Shown here piece by piece: positions 26,644 through 35,714 of a stretch of 64,000 nt of DNA. A program made the translations under genes and the position numbers. The notes beneath the pieces are model-generated. The model saw nothing but the letters and a program-made list of their open reading frames with translations. It did not search any database and was not told where the DNA came from. Source of the stretch: Candidatus Kaistia colombiensis (GTDB lineage Bacteria > Pseudomonadota > Alphaproteobacteria > Rhizobiales > Kaistiaceae); the NCBI GenBank assembly GCA_029203105.1, contig CP119318.1, positions 325,001 to 389,000 of the forward strand, read 5' to 3'. The first letter of the stretch is position 1. Each line of letters starts with the position of its first letter.

Positions 26644-27750
26644 CTATTGCGCTACGTGGCGGCGATAGATGTCTTCGAGCAGGCGGGCATCGTTGAGCGC
26701 GATCGCCCCGGTCGAATGGAAGGCGGCGCGGCTGCGGACGGCTTCCAGGAAGTGCCGGGCCTCCTCGCGGAAATGCCAGGCCGTCAGCGGCTGCGGCACG
26801 GGATAGCGATAGGTCGGATTGGCACCCCCCTCGTAGATCTCGATCCTCGGATTTCCCGGGTTGGCGAAGAGCATCGGCGACCAGGCGTGCACCCAGCCGC
26901 CCTCGAAATAGACCTGTGTATGCTCTTCCCAGCTATGGAAGCGGGTCTGGGCGCTTTCGATCGTCACCCGCGTGCCGCCAAGCTCCAGCACGACGACGCC
27001 GGTCAGGCCATCCGCGTCCAGGTCGACCGCGCGGACCTGCATTTCAGCCGGATCGGTGACATCGAGCATGAACATCGCGAGATTGATGTTGTGCGTGTAC
27101 TGCTGGAGATAGCCGACATACTTGTTGGCAAATGCCTCGGGCAACCAGTCGGGAAGAAGACCCTCACGCGGGACGGGCGGCATCGGTTCGTCGGTCGCCA
27201 GGATCGTGGTCCGGTCGCGCCCGGCCGTCCAGTTGCCGCAATAGCCATGGGCGCGCAGATAGAGCAGCCTCCCCTTCTCGCCGCCCGACCGCCATTGCCG
27301 GATCGTCTCGCGCATCAAGAGGTTCGCCGGATCGAAGCGCTTCATGTAGCCGACCATCAGGCGGCCGCCGCCATCGCGCTCGGCCGCCAGGATTGCCTCG
27401 GCCTGGGCGACGGAGACCGCCATCGGCTTCTCCATGAGCACGTCCTTGCCGGCCCGCAGCAGGTCGGCCGCGATCTTGCCCTGCAGGGCATAATCCGCCG
27501 AGACGGCGACCGCCTCGATGTCCTTGTCCTCGGCCAACTCGTGATGCGAGGCGTAGAGGCGCGGAATGCGATACTGCTCTGCCACGGCGCGGCCAAGATT
27601 GGGCCGGACCTCAGCAAGCGCAACCAGGTCGCATTCCGGCAGGGTCGAGAAGTTCGGCAGGTGGACGTGCTGCGCGATGAAGCCGCAGCCGACATAGCCG
27701 AGGCGGACAGGTGTATCGAGCGCGGCGGAGGCGCCGTCCTGGGTGGTCAT
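26644..27750 (-). CDS. Gfo/Idh/MocA-family oxidoreductase
   Basis: A 368-residue NAD(P)-dependent sugar/polyol dehydrogenase. The Rossmann motif is GYVGCGFIAQ near the start, the catalytic-lysine motif VLMEKPMAVS is near residue 110, and the C-terminal sheet domain follows VGYMKRFDP. It starts 4 bp after the stop of the upstream permease, so it belongs to the importer operon and should act on the imported sugar. Confidence 0.88.
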   Translation of the reverse strand: MTTQDGASAALDTPVRLGYVGCGFIAQHVHLPNFSTLPECDLVALAEVRPNLGRAVAEQYRIPRLYASHHELAEDKDIEAVAVSADYALQGKIAADLLRAGKDVLMEKPMAVSVAQAEAILAAERDGGGRLMVGYMKRFDPANLLMRETIRQWRSGGEKGRLLYLRAHGYCGNWTAGRDRTTILATDEPMPPVPREGLLPDWLPEAFANKYVGYLQQYTHNINLAMFMLDVTDPAEMQVRAVDLDADGLTGVVVLELGGTRVTIESAQTRFHSWEEHTQVYFEGGWVHAWSPMLFANPGNPRIEIYEGGANPTYRYPVPQPLTAWHFREEARHFLEAVRSRAAFHSTGAIALNDARLLEDIYRRHVAQ

Positions 27751-27754
27751 GGAG

Positions 27755-28660
27755 TCATCCTTTCATTGCGCCGCCGGCGAGCCCGGAAATGAACTGCCGC
27801 TGCATCAGGAGGTAGACGATCACCATCGGCGCCATGCCGATCGTGATCGCCGAGAACAGGAGGGGGTAGTTGGTCTGGTATTCGCTGATCGCGAAGACCT
27901 GCATGCCAAGCGGCAATGTCTGGATCGACTTGTCCTGCAGGAAGACCAGGGCGAGGAAGAACTCGTTCCAGGCGCTGACGAAGGTGAAGATCGCGACGGC
28001 GCCGATCGCCGGCCGGGACAGCGGCATGATGATCCGCCAGTAGACGCCCCAGCGGCTGCAGCCGTCGAGCCGCGCGGCCTCGGACAGGGCCGGCGGCAGT
28101 TCGAGGAAGTAGTTTCGGAACAGGACCAGCGCCAGCGGCATCGACGAGGCGGCATAGGGCAGGATGACGCCGAGCTGCGTGTTCACGATTTTCAGATTAA
28201 TCGAGATGACGTAGAGCGGGATGATGTAGACCTGCACCGGGATCGTCAGCATCATCAGCACACTGAGCAGGATGACGTGGCGGCCGCGGAAGCGGAATGT
28301 CACCAGCCCGAAGGCCATCATCGACGTCAGTACGATGGTGATGACGACCGTCGCGATCGATACGATCAGGCTGTTGACGATCAGCACGCTCATATTGGCC
28401 TTCTGCCAGGCCTCCCAATAGTTTGCGAAGACGAATTGCTGCGGCCAGCCGAGCGGGTTGACCAGGAAATCGCCATCCGCCTTGAGCGAGTTGCCGAGGA
28501 ACACGACGATCGGAAACACCACGCCGGCAGCCGCCATCAGCAGGATGACGAGGCGAACCAGATTGAGCTGCCAGGGCAGGACGCCGCGCTTCTGATACTG
28601 CCGCGGGCGGGCGCGCCACCGGACGCGGGCGGCTTCCGCCCCGGAGCTGACGGTGCTCAT
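27755..28660 (-). CDS. Carbohydrate ABC transporter permease (CUT1, MalG-like)
   Basis: A 301-residue membrane subunit with about six helices. The ATPase-docking loop is EAARLDGCSRWGVYWRIIMP near residue 195, typical of the MalG branch. Its ATG overlaps the stop of the partner permease by four bases (28657-28660). Confidence 0.92.
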   Translation of the reverse strand: MSTVSSGAEAARVRWRARPRQYQKRGVLPWQLNLVRLVILLMAAAGVVFPIVVFLGNSLKADGDFLVNPLGWPQQFVFANYWEAWQKANMSVLIVNSLIVSIATVVITIVLTSMMAFGLVTFRFRGRHVILLSVLMMLTIPVQVYIIPLYVISINLKIVNTQLGVILPYAASSMPLALVLFRNYFLELPPALSEAARLDGCSRWGVYWRIIMPLSRPAIGAVAIFTFVSAWNEFFLALVFLQDKSIQTLPLGMQVFAISEYQTNYPLLFSAITIGMAPMVIVYLLMQRQFISGLAGGAMKG

Positions 28661-29592
28661 GCTTCGCCCTCGTCGGCTCGCTTGGTAAGGCGCATCACGA
28701 CAATCGAGACGATGGCGATGATCGCCAGCAGAACGGTGGCCTGGGTCGAGGCGTAGCCAAGGCGATGGAACTGGAAGGCCTGCAGGTAGACCTGCATCAT
28801 CGCCACCTGGGTCGAGCCGAACGGCCCCCCCTGCGTCATCACATAGATCAGGTCGAAGACCGAGAAGGCGCCCAGCGTCGCGATGATGATGTTGGTGCCG
28901 GTGTAACGCGACAGCAGCGGCAAGGTGATGTAGCGCAGCCGCTGCCAGGCCGAGGCGCCGTCGACCGACGCCGCCTCGGTCAATTCACGCGGCAGCGCCT
29001 GCAGGCCCGCCAGGTAGATCACCATGTGGAAGCCGGTCCATTTCCAGATGTCGACGAAGACGATCGACCAGAGCGCGAAGCGCGGATCGCCCAGCCAGTC
29101 CTGCGCCAGCGCGCCAAGGCCGAGGCGGTTGAGCAACTGGTTGATGGCGCCGAACTCGAACTGGAACATGAAGCCCCAGATCGTCCCGATCGCGACGAAG
29201 GAGATGATCACGGGCAGGAAGAAGATCGTCCGGAACAGGTTCTGTCCCGTAAAGGCGCTGTTCAGCGCCAGAGCGAGGATGAGCGACAGCAGCAATTTGC
29301 CGATCACCGTCGCGATGGCGAACTGGATGTTGTTGACGATCGAGAACCAGTAGTCGGCATCGGCCCAAAGCGTCTTGAAGTTCGCCAGGCCGACAAAGGC
29401 GATGCGTCCGTCGAGACCGCTCGAGGTAAGGCTGAGCGCCAGTTGCAGCAGGACCGGCAAATGGACGAAGACGAAGAACAGAAGGAGGCCCGGGCCGATC
29501 CAGAAGACCGGTTCGCATCGCTCGAACAAGCGAGTTGCGAGGGACGGCTGCGCAGGCGCCGTCGATAGGCGTGGAGCGTCGGCCCGAGCCAT
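28657..29592 (-). CDS. Carbohydrate ABC transporter permease (CUT1, MalF-like)
   Basis: A 311-residue membrane subunit starting with an N-terminal helix FWIGPGLLLFFVFVHLPVLL. The docking loop is EAASVDGASAWQRLRYITLP near 205. It lies between the binding protein and the MalG-like partner. No ATPase gene accompanies the pair. Confidence 0.92.
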   Translation of the reverse strand: MARADAPRLSTAPAQPSLATRLFERCEPVFWIGPGLLLFFVFVHLPVLLQLALSLTSSGLDGRIAFVGLANFKTLWADADYWFSIVNNIQFAIATVIGKLLLSLILALALNSAFTGQNLFRTIFFLPVIISFVAIGTIWGFMFQFEFGAINQLLNRLGLGALAQDWLGDPRFALWSIVFVDIWKWTGFHMVIYLAGLQALPRELTEAASVDGASAWQRLRYITLPLLSRYTGTNIIIATLGAFSVFDLIYVMTQGGPFGSTQVAMMQVYLQAFQFHRLGYASTQATVLLAIIAIVSIVVMRLTKRADEGEA

Positions 29593-29619
29593 TGGCGGTA
29601 TTCCTCAGTGATTCCGGAA

Positions 29620-30924
29620 TTACTTGAAGGCGTAGCCTTCGCCGACCAGCCGATCGAGCGTGGCCTGAGCTTTCGCCGCCACCGCCTCGGCCGACATCTG
29701 ACCGGCGACGCCGGCCTGCATTCCTTCCTGGAACACCCGGGTGATTTCCGGCGGCCAGTTCCAGTCGAGATAGGTGTTGAGCCCGTCGGAGAGCTGGATC
29801 AGCTTGCTGACCTGCGGGATGTCGCTGCCCTTGACAGACAGGTTGACCGGAACCGTCCCGTTGTTGTCGCGGACGATGGTCGTGTTGGCGGCGTCGCTGG
29901 TGAGGTCGGCCAGCAAAGCGAGGATCGCCGCCTTGCGATCGCCTTCGACCTTGGCGGGAATGCCGATCACGGCGGCGGGCCCGCCGGGGAATTGCGACTT
30001 CGCCTCGCCGGTCACCAGCTTCGGCATCAGCATCACGTCGAGATCGACCGCTTCCGGCTTGGCGGTGAAGATCTGCTGGATCAGGCCGTCATGCTGCATG
30101 AAGAAGGCGGCACGCCCGCTGGAGAACTCGGCGACCGCCTGCGGCGTGTCGAGGCTGAACACCGAGCGGGTGATCAATTCGTCCTTGCCGAACTGGAACA
30201 CGAGATCGAGGGCCTGCACCACGTCGGGATCGGTGAACTTGCCCTTGCCGGTGAGGATTTCGACCGTGCGCTCATTCGCGCGATTGCCCGTCGTCTGGGC
30301 GAAGGTCGTGAAGAACCAGACCGGCCATAGATAGATGTTCTTGCCCGGATGGGTAAAAGTCTTGATGCCGGCGGCCTTGAGCTTATCGCGGATGACAAGG
30401 AAATCGTCGTAGCTCTTCGGCTCGGACAATCCGTGCTTGTCGAGAACGGCCTTGTTGTAGAAGACCGGAAAGCCGCCATACCAGCCATAGGGAACGCCCC
30501 ACAGCTTGCCGTCGATGCGCCCTGTCTCGAGCGCCGCCGGTGCGAACCGCGCCGTGTCGCCGACGAGGCCGTCAAGCGGGCCGAGCGTTCCGTCGACGGC
30601 ATAGCGGCGAAGGTCCTGGCCGTTCAGGACCAGCATATCCAGGGGCTCGCCGGCGGCCAGCGACGCCGTCAGCAGCGCGACGAACCGCTCCGACGGATAT
30701 TGCGTGGCCTTGACCTTGATGTCGGGATGCGCGGCTTCGAAAGCCGCGACGATGGCCTCGAAGGCCTTGTCGGGCGGATTGCGCTGCAGTCCGACGATCG
30801 ACAGCTCGCCCTTGTAGGCGAGCGGCGTGGCGCTCTGCGCTCTGGCGCCGAATGGTGAAAGGGCAGCACCGGCGAGTGCGGCACTGCCGAGCAGGTAGCT
30901 ACGTCTCGTGATCCTCATGGTCAT
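29620..30924 (-). CDS. Carbohydrate ABC transporter substrate-binding protein (CUT1)
   Basis: A 434-residue SBP_bac_1-type sugar receptor. The N-terminus has a twin-arginine-like signal ITRRSYLLGSAALAGAAL with cleavage near ARA. The mature part has AAHPDIKVKATQYPSERF and the VAEFSSGRAAFFMQHDG segment common in CUT1 receptors. GGGAGGAA precedes ATG 30924. The first 26 bp overlap the end of the LacI gene, so repressor and receptor are translated in tandem. Confidence 0.9.
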   Translation of the reverse strand: MTMRITRRSYLLGSAALAGAALSPFGARAQSATPLAYKGELSIVGLQRNPPDKAFEAIVAAFEAAHPDIKVKATQYPSERFVALLTASLAAGEPLDMLVLNGQDLRRYAVDGTLGPLDGLVGDTARFAPAALETGRIDGKLWGVPYGWYGGFPVFYNKAVLDKHGLSEPKSYDDFLVIRDKLKAAGIKTFTHPGKNIYLWPVWFFTTFAQTTGNRANERTVEILTGKGKFTDPDVVQALDLVFQFGKDELITRSVFSLDTPQAVAEFSSGRAAFFMQHDGLIQQIFTAKPEAVDLDVMLMPKLVTGEAKSQFPGGPAAVIGIPAKVEGDRKAAILALLADLTSDAANTTIVRDNNGTVPVNLSVKGSDIPQVSKLIQLSDGLNTYLDWNWPPEITRVFQEGMQAGVAGQMSAEAVAAKAQATLDRLVGEGYAFK

Positions 30925-32026
30925 GGCGTTCCTCCCTGGGGGCGTTCTGAGAACGTGCGGTTTTCCGCTTGGTGGCCGGGCGTTCCCGGCACGGTCCCGT
31001 CGATTGCCGCACGACGAGCTCGGCCTTCAGCCAGATGCTGCGGCCGGGCATGTCGGTCGGATCGCCGACGGCTGGATCGAGGATCGCGGTCATGGCCGCT
31101 TCCCCGAGTTCATAGATCGGTTGCGCCACCGTCGTGATCGACGGCTGGAAGACCTTGGCGAAGGGAATGTCGTCGAAGCCGAGAACCGAGACGTCGCGCG
31201 GGACGAGCAGGCCGCCCTCCTGCAGCGCGGCTATCGCGCCCATGGCGGCGAGGTCGTTCGACGCCAGGATCGCAGTCGGCATCTGCGGCAGCGCCATGAA
31301 GACTGCCGCCCCCGACCGGCCGGCCTCGATGTCGAAACCGCCGGCGACGATCAGCTCCGAGTCAAGCGGATGTCCGAGCGCCGCGAACGCCTCCGTGACG
31401 TCGCGCACGCGTTCGCGCGCGACGTGCAGCCCGACCGGCGGGGCGATCATGCCGATCCGGCGATGTCCGAGTTCGAGAAGGTGCCGCGCCGCGTCCAAGG
31501 TCGCCTCGCGGGCATCGACCACGATCGACGTCACCGGCAGTTCCGGCCGCTGTTCGCCGAAAAAGACGACCGGCACGTTGCGACGGGCGAAGGCGTGAAT
31601 CTGGCGCTCGATCTCGCCGTCGACGCTGCGCGCCACCAAGCCGGGGCTGGCAATCAGGCCGGACGCATTGTTGGCGCGAATGAAGCTGAAATATTCCCGC
31701 GCCTTGGCGTCGTCATAGTCGTCGTTGCACAGGAACAACCCATGGCCCGACCGCCGCGCGACGTCCTCGATGCCGCGGACGAGCTCCGGGAAATAGGGGT
31801 TGGTGATCGAGGGGATGATCACGCCGACCATGGGATTCTTGTAGCCGCGCAAGGTGCGCGCTTGCTGGTTCGGCTGGTAGTCGAGCTCGCTCATCGCAGC
31901 GCGGACGCGCAGGCGTGTCTCGTCGGATATGCCGGGGCGATCATTTACGACCGCGGACACTGTCTGGATGGAAACACCACAGGCCCGCGCCACGTCAGCC
32001 ATTGTCGAGATTGATCGCCTGCTCAT
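30899..32026 (-). CDS. LacI-family transcriptional regulator (system 3)
   Basis: A 375-residue repressor. The helix-turn-helix is TMADVARACGVSIQTVSAVV near residues 8-27, hinge YQPNQQARTLRGYKNPMVGV, then a ribose-binding-like core. The C-terminus carries an extra 30-residue tail rich in Arg, Lys, Glu and His that overlaps the next gene. ATG 32026 follows GAGGGG; a longer frame to 32083 would translate the operators. It heads the operon and is probably autorepressed. Confidence 0.9.
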   Translation of the reverse strand: MSRRSISTMADVARACGVSIQTVSAVVNDRPGISDETRLRVRAAMSELDYQPNQQARTLRGYKNPMVGVIIPSITNPYFPELVRGIEDVARRSGHGLFLCNDDYDDAKAREYFSFIRANNASGLIASPGLVARSVDGEIERQIHAFARRNVPVVFFGEQRPELPVTSIVVDAREATLDAARHLLELGHRRIGMIAPPVGLHVARERVRDVTEAFAALGHPLDSELIVAGGFDIEAGRSGAAVFMALPQMPTAILASNDLAAMGAIAALQEGGLLVPRDVSVLGFDDIPFAKVFQPSITTVAQPIYELGEAAMTAILDPAVGDPTDMPGRSIWLKAELVVRQSTGPCRERPATKRKTARSQNAPREERHDHEDHET

Positions 32027-32038
32027 GCGCCCCTCAGA

Positions 32039-32083
32039 ATGAACGTTCATGTTAAGGTTCACATGAACGTTCATCTTGGTCAA
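32039..32083 (-). promoter_or_regulatory. Promoter with twin operators for LacI regulator of system 3
   Basis: The 12-bp palindrome ATGAACGTTCAT occurs twice, at 32039-32050 and 32063-32074, with centres 24 bp apart. On the minus strand TTGACC (32083-32078) is a candidate -35 box next to the distal operator, so the -10 region would lie between the two sites. The perfect repeats with central CG fit a LacI-family repressor. Confidence 0.8.
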
Positions 32084-32743
32084 GACGATTCTGGGCCCGT
32101 TCGTTCAACACTAGGCGTGTCCCCGTCGGCGAAGCTGCTGGCCCCGATCAACGCGGGCAGACACTCCTACACTTGCAAGCTGCGCACGGACTGTCGGTGA
32201 CGCTTCGGGGGATCCAAGTGGGACAAAGGCATCGATTGCCGAGTTCGCTGGCCGGCACGGCCGCCGCCATGCGGCCGTATCCAGAAGGCCGGGCCAGCCC
32301 TGAGGCGCCTTCGGCAATTTCCGATAGCGATGAGGGAAAGGCCTTGGTGCGCTCGGCAGGCAAAATTCTGCAAATCAATCTCGCGTTCACGGGCATACCG
32401 ATCGGTCAGTCGGCCGCTGAATACGCAACAATGGCACCTTGCGCTACGTGAACCGACAGAGGAAACTACCCTACTGGACAGCAATGCGACTACTCCGTCG
32501 TCGATGAATTCTCGGGGGAGCGTGAGAGATAGCTTTGACCCATGTAAAACGTCAGGCCTGCGCAAAGACGACCGGAACAATGCCCTCGCGATTGCGCCAA
32601 TGGATTGCCTTGACCTCTAACCTCTCCGCCTCATCAGCGATCATGGCGCGCCCCTCCTCGTCGCAAGGCGAAGCATTCTCAACCCAATCGCCGGGCGCCG
32701 AGACGTCTGGCGTCGCTCCCGTTCCGATCTGGCGGCTGGATCC
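32084..32743. other. Gap without supported genes
   Basis: About 660 bases. A minus-strand frame at 32167-32580 is open but has no family likeness. A short minus-strand stretch near 32570-32690 looks protein-like (AERLEVKAIHWRNREG) and may be a gene scrap. Promoter of the binding protein at 32744 must lie at the right end. Confidence 0.35.
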
Positions 32744-33595
32744 ATGACATCGATGTCCACAATGCGGCAACCCATAAGGCTATCCCGGCGTGGCTTGCTG
32801 GGCGGAGCCATGGCCGCCATCGCTGTGCCGCGCGCCTTCGCGAAGCCGCTCAGCGACCTCACCCTCATCTATCGCGAAACCCCGCTGCGGATCGCGATGC
32901 CCGGCTTCGCGTCGCCACCTTTCTTCGAAGCGTCCGGCACGGACAACGCGGGCATCGACGTCGCGCTCACCGAGGCGATCGCGCGGACGCTGGAGGTGGA
33001 TGTCACCTTCGACCGGCAGCCGCGAACCTTCGACGAGGCCGTCGCGCGGATCGCCGAGGGTGCCGCCGATCTCGCGATCTGCAAGCTGAGCCGCACGGTG
33101 CGTCGCGGGCGACTGATCCGCTACTCGCGACCCTATGCGGTGTTCAATCACGGCCTCATTGCCAACCGCATCAGGCTGGCGCGCATGGCCGGCAGCGAGC
33201 CGGTCGAGCAGGTGATCCGCGACTTCAGCGGCGTCCTGGGCGTCATCGGCCACTCGGCCTTCGCCGAGTTCGCCGGAACGAGCTTCCCTAAAGCAACCAT
33301 CCGCGAGTTTGCCGACTGGGCGTCGATGATCGACGCGGTCCGCGCCGAAGAGATCGACATGGCCTATCGCGACGACTTCGAGATCAAGAAGCTGCTCGTC
33401 GATGACCCTTCGCTCACCGTCGTCGCGCGTTCGATCACGCTGAACGACAAGACGGACACGCTGGCGATCGGCATCCGCCCGGACGCCACGCATCTGGCGG
33501 CTTTCGTCGACCTGTTCCTCGACATCTCCCAGGGCGGAGCCATGATGAAGACTGATGAAATCATCGCGCGCTATCGCGCCAGCCGGGGTGTTTGA
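32744..33595 (+). CDS. Periplasmic amino-acid-type (SBP_bac_3) binding protein
   Basis: A 283-residue exported receptor. The signal carries a twin-arginine-like LSRRGLLGGAMAAIAVPRAF. The mature part has LRIAMPGFASPPFFEA, GIDVALTEAIARTLEVDVTF and the glutamine-binding-protein-like IAEGAADLAICKLSRTVRR. It resembles receptors of polar amino-acid ABC importers, but no ABC genes are present: 3 bp after its stop a DAACS-type secondary transporter begins. The receptor may deliver substrate to that symporter or have a sensing role. Confidence 0.8.
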   Translation: MTSMSTMRQPIRLSRRGLLGGAMAAIAVPRAFAKPLSDLTLIYRETPLRIAMPGFASPPFFEASGTDNAGIDVALTEAIARTLEVDVTFDRQPRTFDEAVARIAEGAADLAICKLSRTVRRGRLIRYSRPYAVFNHGLIANRIRLARMAGSEPVEQVIRDFSGVLGVIGHSAFAEFAGTSFPKATIREFADWASMIDAVRAEEIDMAYRDDFEIKKLLVDDPSLTVVARSITLNDKTDTLAIGIRPDATHLAAFVDLFLDISQGGAMMKTDEIIARYRASRGV

Positions 33596-33598
33596 CGC

Positions 33599-34972
33599 GT
33601 GTCGACGGACGAAGCCCTCCCCGCGCCGGCGCCCCGCTCCACCGGCTTCACCCTCTTCAAGCGCGTGTTGCGCTCGCCGATCACCACGCTTGTGCTGATC
33701 GCGGCCGGCATCCTCTGCGGCATCCATGCGCCAGCGATCGCCCATGCCCTGGCGCCAATCGCCAAGGTCTATCTCAACCTGCTGACGATGGTCGTCCTGC
33801 CGCTGCTGGTCTCGTCCGTAATCTTCTCGATCACGTCCATGGTGCAGGATCCGCGATCGGTCCGATACCTGGCTCGCATCGCGCTCGCGGTCGTGGTGGT
33901 TTCGATCCTTGGCGTCGCTTTGATCGGCACCCTGTCGCTGCTGATGCAACCCGGCCAGATCAACGATCCGCAGTCGCGCATCGGCCTCGGCATGTTCATC
34001 AATTCGCAAGGCGCCGTGTCGACCGACCTGCAGTTGTCGCTGGCCGTGCCAGAAGACGTCAGCAAGGATGCGGGCCCGCTCGGGATCCTCCTCCAGCTCG
34101 TGCCCAGCAACGTCTTCGGCGCGCTGGCCAAGGGCGAGACGATCCAGGTGCTGCTGTTCTGCCTGCTGTTCGGCCTCGCCGTCGGCCAGGTGCCGCAGAA
34201 GTCCGCGACCAGCCTGGCTCAGGGCCTCGACGCGATCTACCGCGCCTGCATCATCCTGACCAACTGGTTCGTCTGGGGCCTGCCGATCGCGACCTTCATC
34301 CTGATCGCCGAGCAGACCGCGCAGGTCGGACCGGAACCGTTGACCCTCATGGGCGGCTTTCTGGTCGTGATGGGCCTTTCGACGCTTGCCGTCATGATCA
34401 CCTCGGTCGTCATCGTCGCGACCCGCTCGCGCCAGGGATACTGGACCACCATCAAGGCGTTCCAGCCGCTGCTGATGGTGGTGATCACGACGCGCTCGAC
34501 CATCGCGTCGATCCCGTGGATGATCAATCTCCTGGTCGAGCGGATGAAGTTCAACCAGGTCATCGTCGAGCTGCTGGCCCCGCTGCAGGCGGCGCTGCTG
34601 CGCACCGGGGCGATCTTCCTCTATGTCGGCGGCGTGATCTTCATCGCGCAGCTCTACGGACGCACGCTCACAGTCGGCGACCTCGCGCTGATCGGAGTGT
34701 CCTCGGCGCTGCTGGCGCTCACGACAACCGGCATGGCTGGACTAGTGATCCTTTCGCAGATGTCGATCCTGTGCCGCTACCTGCATTTGCCCTTCGAAGC
34801 GGCCTTCGCACTGTTCGTCGCTGTCGACGCGGTCACGGACACGCTCATGACCCTTGCCAGCGTTTCGACGGTGACGGCTGCCACCGCGGCCATCGCACCG
34901 CATTCGCGTGACATCGCGGAGCCCGAAGCGGTATCAGCCGGCATTTCTCCCGCGCAGCAGGCACCGGCATGA
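33599..34972 (+). CDS. Dicarboxylate/amino acid:cation symporter (DAACS family)
   Basis: A 457-residue membrane protein with at least eight hydrophobic segments, first ITTLVLIAAGILCGIHAPAI. The serine-rich hairpin motif of GltP/DctA appears as TTRSTIASIPWMINLL near residue 298. The substrate-binding helix usually reading D..RTM.N...D appears as VDAVTDTLMTLASV near 405, so the usual Arg/Thr and Asn are changed. GTG 33599 is the likely start, 3 bp after the binding protein. Substrate is probably not a classical C4-dicarboxylate. Confidence 0.82.
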   Translation: MSTDEALPAPAPRSTGFTLFKRVLRSPITTLVLIAAGILCGIHAPAIAHALAPIAKVYLNLLTMVVLPLLVSSVIFSITSMVQDPRSVRYLARIALAVVVVSILGVALIGTLSLLMQPGQINDPQSRIGLGMFINSQGAVSTDLQLSLAVPEDVSKDAGPLGILLQLVPSNVFGALAKGETIQVLLFCLLFGLAVGQVPQKSATSLAQGLDAIYRACIILTNWFVWGLPIATFILIAEQTAQVGPEPLTLMGGFLVVMGLSTLAVMITSVVIVATRSRQGYWTTIKAFQPLLMVVITTRSTIASIPWMINLLVERMKFNQVIVELLAPLQAALLRTGAIFLYVGGVIFIAQLYGRTLTVGDLALIGVSSALLALTTTGMAGLVILSQMSILCRYLHLPFEAAFALFVAVDAVTDTLMTLASVSTVTAATAAIAPHSRDIAEPEAVSAGISPAQQAPA

Positions 34973-35120
34973 CGGCCAACCAGCCCGGTCTCCGTCTGGG
35001 CACCTCGCCAGGGCGTGCCTTCGACGACGAGGGCCTGTCTCGAAGACCGATCATGCCAGACAAGCACCAACAGTGCCCGCCGACCAGCGATGCATTCGTC
35101 GGAACGCGCGCCAGTTGGAA
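34973..35120. other. Short gap before attachment-like repeat
   Basis: No gene or terminator recognised. Confidence 0.3.
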
Positions 35121-35240
35121 GTGCCCCGATCGTGCCTCTCCCGAAATCCGCTTGGCCAGACAAACGCCAAGAACCGCTCGTCCCATCGGGGCAACGGCCC
35201 AAAACCCAACAATCCCATGAATTGAATGACAGAGAGGGGG
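35121..35240. repeat. Attachment-region-like repeat, copy 1
   Basis: The first 100 bases (35121-35220) align without gaps to 42866-42965 with 76 identities by hand count, and both continue into GAGAGGGGG. Copy 2 continues as a tRNA-Ser 3'-end-like sequence, while copy 1 has diverged there. On the minus strand both read as a short open frame starting LLGF. Probably the relic of an older integration next to a tRNA-Ser flank. Confidence 0.55.
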
Positions 35241-35380
35241 AGACTGAGGCTGTTCCCCGCCAAAATCCAGCGTTTCTGCGGGTCTTGCGGCCTCGTCAGA
35301 AGCAGGTTCCGTGCCAGAGCATCGTGCTAAGAGCGAGCAGCTCCCGAAAAAACACCGACCTATCCAGCGATGGCGGGTGC

Positions 35381-35466
35381 ATCCTGCAACGGGTCGACAC
35401 GTCGACACCGGCCGGCAAGGCGATGTTCCAGATGATGGGCGTGTTAACTCAGCTGCAGTCGATGGA
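35381..35466 (+). pseudogene. Serine recombinase (resolvase) fragment
   Basis: Translates to VDTSTPAGKAMFQMMGVLTQ, the conserved helix region of Tn3-type resolvases/invertases that normally continues into FERxMI. Only about 29 codons are recognisable and no catalytic serine domain is left. It is next to attachment-like copy 1, so it marks past mobile DNA. Confidence 0.7.
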
Positions 35467-35714
35467 TCTGGATCGACAACATCCAGATAGTCAGAGCGCC
35501 CGAACCGCCCCTTTTCGATGATTGTATGGGATGATGTTCACACTGGCACGCCGTTAGGGTAGGCTTACGGAAGCCTCTTCGCTCTCCAGTCGGCGGCATA
35601 CGATTAGGCAACTCACCGAAAGGCGGCACGTTACGCGCGACAACCGTGCCCTGCCAATTTCGAAATAACGACCTGATCCAGTCCACCAGAAATATATTCT
35701 CACAGTGAGCGCTC

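Noticed and set aside
32027..32083. N-terminal extension of the LacI regulator of system 3
   Set aside because: The added residues are just the translated operator repeats (Met-Asn-Val-His runs); GAGGGG marks the start at 32026.
32167..32580. A 137-codon minus-strand open frame
   Set aside because: No family likeness, no ribosome site and unusual composition; treated as non-coding.
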